Shown here: in pieces, positions 24,196 through 27,500 of the stretch
How positions within the stretch are numbered: position 1 is the first letter of the stretch
Layout of the letters: each line of letters opens with the position of its first letter
The notes under the pieces: generated by a model
What the model was told of the DNA's origin: nothing
The model's database searches: none
The model's input: the letters and a program-made list of their open reading frames with translations, nothing else
Made by a program: the position numbers and the translations under genes
DNA from: Chrysomallon squamiferum
Taxonomy: Eukaryota; Mollusca; Gastropoda; Neomphalida; Peltospiridae
Direction of reading: 5' to 3'
Length of the DNA stretch: 27,500 nt
Assembly (NCBI GenBank): GCA_012295275.1
Contig: CM022674.1
Coordinates: 4,583,936-4,611,435, forward strand

Positions 24196-24392
24196 TCACG
24201 GTGTGAGTGAATCTGGTCACAAAAGTGTGTGTTATTTGCACATGAATAAGAAGAAATTAATAATATGAATAATTTTGGAAATGTAACGTGCACGTTATAG
24301 TTATGTTGAGAAAAGGTGAGACGACAGGACGTTGCAGATAGAAAGACTGAGAGAAAGGGGGTATATGAGAGAAAGAAAGACAGTGACGTTGA

Positions 24393-24399
<7 letters not shown>

Positions 24400-24467
<68 letters not shown>

Positions 24468-24508
24468 AGAAGAAGAAGAAGAAGAAGAAGAAGAAGAAGA
24501 AGAAGAAA
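24400..24508. repeat. (AG)n-(AAG)n compound microsatellite
   Basis: GA dinucleotides pass directly into GAA triplets at about 24463. Confidence 0.95.
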
Positions 24509-24509
24509 C

Positions 24510-25140
24510 AAGAGAGACAGATATTCTGATTAGGCAGACAAGCCACTAGAAATTAACGTACAACACAGAAAATCATGTGAAGAAGAGATAAGGACGAACT
24601 AGGTGGGAAAAAATATTTATCAAACCGTAACTGAATATATCATGAAGACAGATTATATGAACTCAACAAATTAGATTGGTGCAGTACCCTGTCTATTAAA
24701 AGGTAATTATATCGACCTTTTTTCTTTTCGTTTCTTATTTATTTTATTTTTTCGTTTTTTTTTTTTTTCCTTTTTCTTGAAACCTTATACTGCCTGTTAT
24801 CTCTGACCTGACTGCAGTAAGAATGTTTTTAATTTAATGTCTCCGGGTTCAAACTTCAAAATAGGACAAGATAGGGATACATACGTGAGTACAACAATAA
24901 TAAACAAACATACATACACGGTCTTTATGTCTAAGTGTGCGCAAATGGGTGTCATACGTTCGAGTCTCGTCAGCGGCATCTGACGGGGTTTGTGAGGTCG
25001 TGATTGAACTTTGTCCTCCTGCGCCAGTGCGTTCCCGAATATTGTCTATGTGCAGAGTCTATTCAGACGTACATGAGACAGAAAATATTCAAAATCCTAC
25101 ACTACACATAAGCTTGCATATACGCAAAAACACACAGATA
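24510..25140. other. Unassigned stretch
   Basis: Mixed-composition sequence with no supported gene. 24900-25080 is the least repetitive part, but its frames are short and unlike known families. Confidence 0.5.
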
Positions 25141-25149
25141 TATATATAT

Positions 25150-25197
25150 ATAGATAAATAGATAGATAGATAGATAGATAGATAAATAAATAGATAC

Positions 25198-25264
<67 letters not shown>

Positions 25265-25265
25265 T
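25150..25265. repeat. (GATA)n microsatellite
   Basis: Near-perfect GATA tract with a GATAAATA interruption. Confidence 0.95.
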
Positions 25266-25269
25266 ACAC

Positions 25270-26130
25270 ACAGACACACAAACATACATACGTACGTACA
25301 AGGTACGTACATGCATTATACGTAAATAATTATTTTTTTCAAATGCTTATTATCATCAGTTTCAATATATTATCTTCTTCTTGCTACTGTTGTTGTAAAT
25401 AAACAAAAAAGAAAGAAAATAAATGAAGAAAACAAGAAAATTAGGAAATAAAATCAATCAACAGAGAACAAATTTCCTTCTTTGGGCCTCTTTTGTCTCA
25501 CTACGATTGGAACAAATTAGCTTTCGCACCTCTTCGGAAGACTGTTAATCATTGTTTTACTCCAGCAATGATGAACATAATCTTGTCAGAGGGATATACT
25601 TCGTTTTGAGTAATTGAATATATTTCGAATTATAGCATGACATTTTTTTAAACGTATTGTTGTGTTGTTTTGTTTCTTGATGTGTTGTTGTTGTTGGTTG
25701 TTTGTTTGTTTTGTTTTTTGATGTTTTTTTATTGTTTTTTTTTTTTTATTATGATATATAAATATATGATTTATTAAGATTTAGAAAAATAATGAAAATA
25801 ATAAAAGAAAAAAATGGTAAATAGGCCTAATATAGAGAAACATAGAGATGTTAAAAATAAATAAATAAATAAATACACGCCAAAAGATACACATGCGACT
25901 CTGTGACGTGAATGGGTCAATCAGAAGATTTGCTGGGAAACAACTTGTTGAAGTTCGTTTGCTGTCAGTCAGCCACATTAGACGGGTTTTATATCCATTA
26001 AGCAATACGCTGCAGTGATTGGATCGATTACTCTCAAAGAGACAGATGCAGTAATCAACAGCGTGGACGTCGTTAATGTAATGGATGCGGCGTGGTCGTT
26101 AAAGCGATGACGAAGTTAGTTTGTAACGAT
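25270..26130. other. Unassigned stretch with low-complexity patches
   Basis: A/T-rich sequence with T-rich (25690-25750) and (AATA)n (25855-25875) patches. A GC-richer segment at 25880-26130 contains a GATTGG (CCAAT-type) word at about 26017. No coding exon is supported. Confidence 0.5.
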
Positions 26131-26199
26131 GAAGCATTTTTTTTTTTTTTTTTTTTTTTTTAATTTCAATTTAATTTTATTTTTATTTATTTATTAATT

Positions 26200-26395
26200 A
26201 TTTAATTCTATTCTTTTCTATTCTATGTTTTTTTATTCTCTTCCGAATTATTCTATTCTATTCTATTCTATTCCGTATTGTTCCATTCTATTAATCTTGT
26301 TCTACTCTATTCCAGTCTATTCTAGTCTATTCTACTCTATTCTATTCTATTTTACTCTATTCTGTTCCATTCCATTCTATTCTATTCTATTTTTT
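26200..26395. repeat. Imperfect (ATTCT)n pentanucleotide repeat
   Basis: TTCTA/ATTCT units with scattered substitutions over about 190 bp, preceded by poly-T (26137-26161). Confidence 0.9.
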
Positions 26396-26610
26396 ATTTT
26401 TATTTTTTTTATTCTTATTAATTTGTAGTTTTCTGGGTGAATGAGATCTAGATGGTGAAGAAATGAGAAGAAAAGAAAGAAAGAAAAGAGAAATGTGGGC
26501 AAGGTAGTGTTGGACAAATACCTGGATTACTGCCTTGACAGACACAGATTTGAAGAGTATGTAATTATTGAGGTTTTTAGGAATAAAATACAATAGACAG
26601 ACATAGACGT

Positions 26611-26779
<169 letters not shown>

Positions 26780-26999
26780 CAGACAAAAAGACAAAACGAT
26801 AAATAAACTGATGGATGGACAATGATAGGTGGGTAAGTAGATTAGTAGATAGACAGTGAAACAGACAAGCAGATAGATAACCAGACAGACAGATACATAG
26901 ACAGATAGAAAGACAGTCAGAGAGACAGTCGGATAGACAAAACGAGATGTGTGTGTATAAGTAACAGAGAGAAACAAAGAGAGAGAGAGAGATATGTTA

Positions 27000-27295
27000 C
27001 AAAAGATTCATACATATGATGATATAACACAAAGATAATGGCGCCATGTAAAAACCTGACAACAGAGACGCGATGTTATAGAAAGGTGTGTTTTAATTAG
27101 CCGAGCAGGTGAGAGGTGAGGTTTAGACTCGACTTGTTGATCTGACGAAAACAAGCTGAAGCGGAGAAAGCTTTCTGCGTGCAGCCGCTGATTACCTTGA
27201 CAAGTGAACGAAATAAGGCGGATGTCGGAATTTTATCTCCAGTCGATCGATACGAAGAATCAATTTAATACACGATGCCGCCTGCATTTCTATAA
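27000..27295. other. Unassigned non-repetitive stretch
   Basis: Higher-complexity sequence (27040-27260) without a supported ORF. The longest ATG frame at 27040 is about 20 codons. Confidence 0.5.
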
Positions 27296-27299
27296 ATGT

Positions 27300-27420
27300 T
27301 TACGTACTTACATACATACATATGTACATACGTGACATACATATGTACATACATACATACATACACATATACATACGTGACATACATACATACATACACA
27401 TATTAATACGTGACATACAT
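27300..27420. repeat. Degenerate (CATA)n
   Basis: Repeated CATA with the word TACGTGACATACATA recurring three times. Confidence 0.85.
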
Positions 27421-27500
27421 AGATGCATGCAAATGTACATACTTTAACACAATTATTGTAGGATTTTTATAAATACAAACACACGCACATACATATACGT

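Noticed and set aside
24925-24990. GTTCGAGTCTC resembling a tRNA T-loop
   Set aside because: The flanking bases do not form a T stem or acceptor stem, and no A box is spaced correctly upstream.
25781-26005. 74-codon minus-strand frame
   Set aside because: The N-terminal part is non-repetitive but matches nothing I recognise, and the C-terminal part is poly-Phe/Leu from A-rich sequence. Not distinguishable from chance.

Overview
This window is AT-rich, intron-containing animal DNA dominated by simple repeats: (CA)n, (AG)n, (GATA)n, (CATA)n, (AAT)n and poly-T. GT-AG introns, AATAAA signals, a Tigger/pogo transposon relic and this repeat style suggest an invertebrate, most plausibly a lophotrochozoan such as a mollusc. 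That assignment is inference. There is no bacterial gene organisation and no rRNA, tRNA or CRISPR.

The protein-coding content is a local family of small secreted cysteine-rich proteins, present in four copies. The complete copy (copy 3, + strand, 9273-11965) has five coding exons joined by phase-1 introns: signal peptide (SP), A, B, C and D. It gives a 204-residue precursor with 12 cysteines in exons A-D. Exon D ends in a VWC-like CxCxxDxxxxC pattern. Copy 4 (- strand, 18792-15759) lies tail-to-tail with copy 3 and has all five exons, but a 13-bp deletion shifts the frame in exon A. Copy 1 (- strand, about 4003-926) has a beheaded signal exon and a TAG in exon A. Copy 2 (+ strand, 4365-5794) has only exons B-D.

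Layout. 1-6770 is a large inverted duplication: arms 1-2881 and 4004-6770, spacer 2882-4003. Each arm carries exons B-D of copies 1 and 2. The junction at 4003/4004 cuts the copy 1 signal exon and leaves copy 2 without SP and A. 7200-9230, 12766-15585 and 18840-21130 hold three related composite repeats (E1, E2, E3). Each has a core of about 0.5-0.9 kb between two arrays of a 34-35 bp minisatellite in opposite orientations, resembling Foldback-type elements. E1 lies 5' of copy 3, E2 lies between the 3' ends of copies 3 and 4, and E3 lies 5' of copy 4, so genes and repeats appear to have been duplicated together. 21369-21511 may be the last exon of an unrelated small cysteine-containing protein. 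22383-23102 is a 720-bp Tigger/pogo-like non-autonomous element with TA target-site duplications. 23130-27500 is mostly microsatellite with a few unassigned unique stretches and two weak TATA-type promoter candidates.

The genes do not form a pathway. They are paralogues of one secreted protein at different stages of intactness. Exons B-D are open with usable splice sites in all four copies, whereas SP and A are damaged in three.
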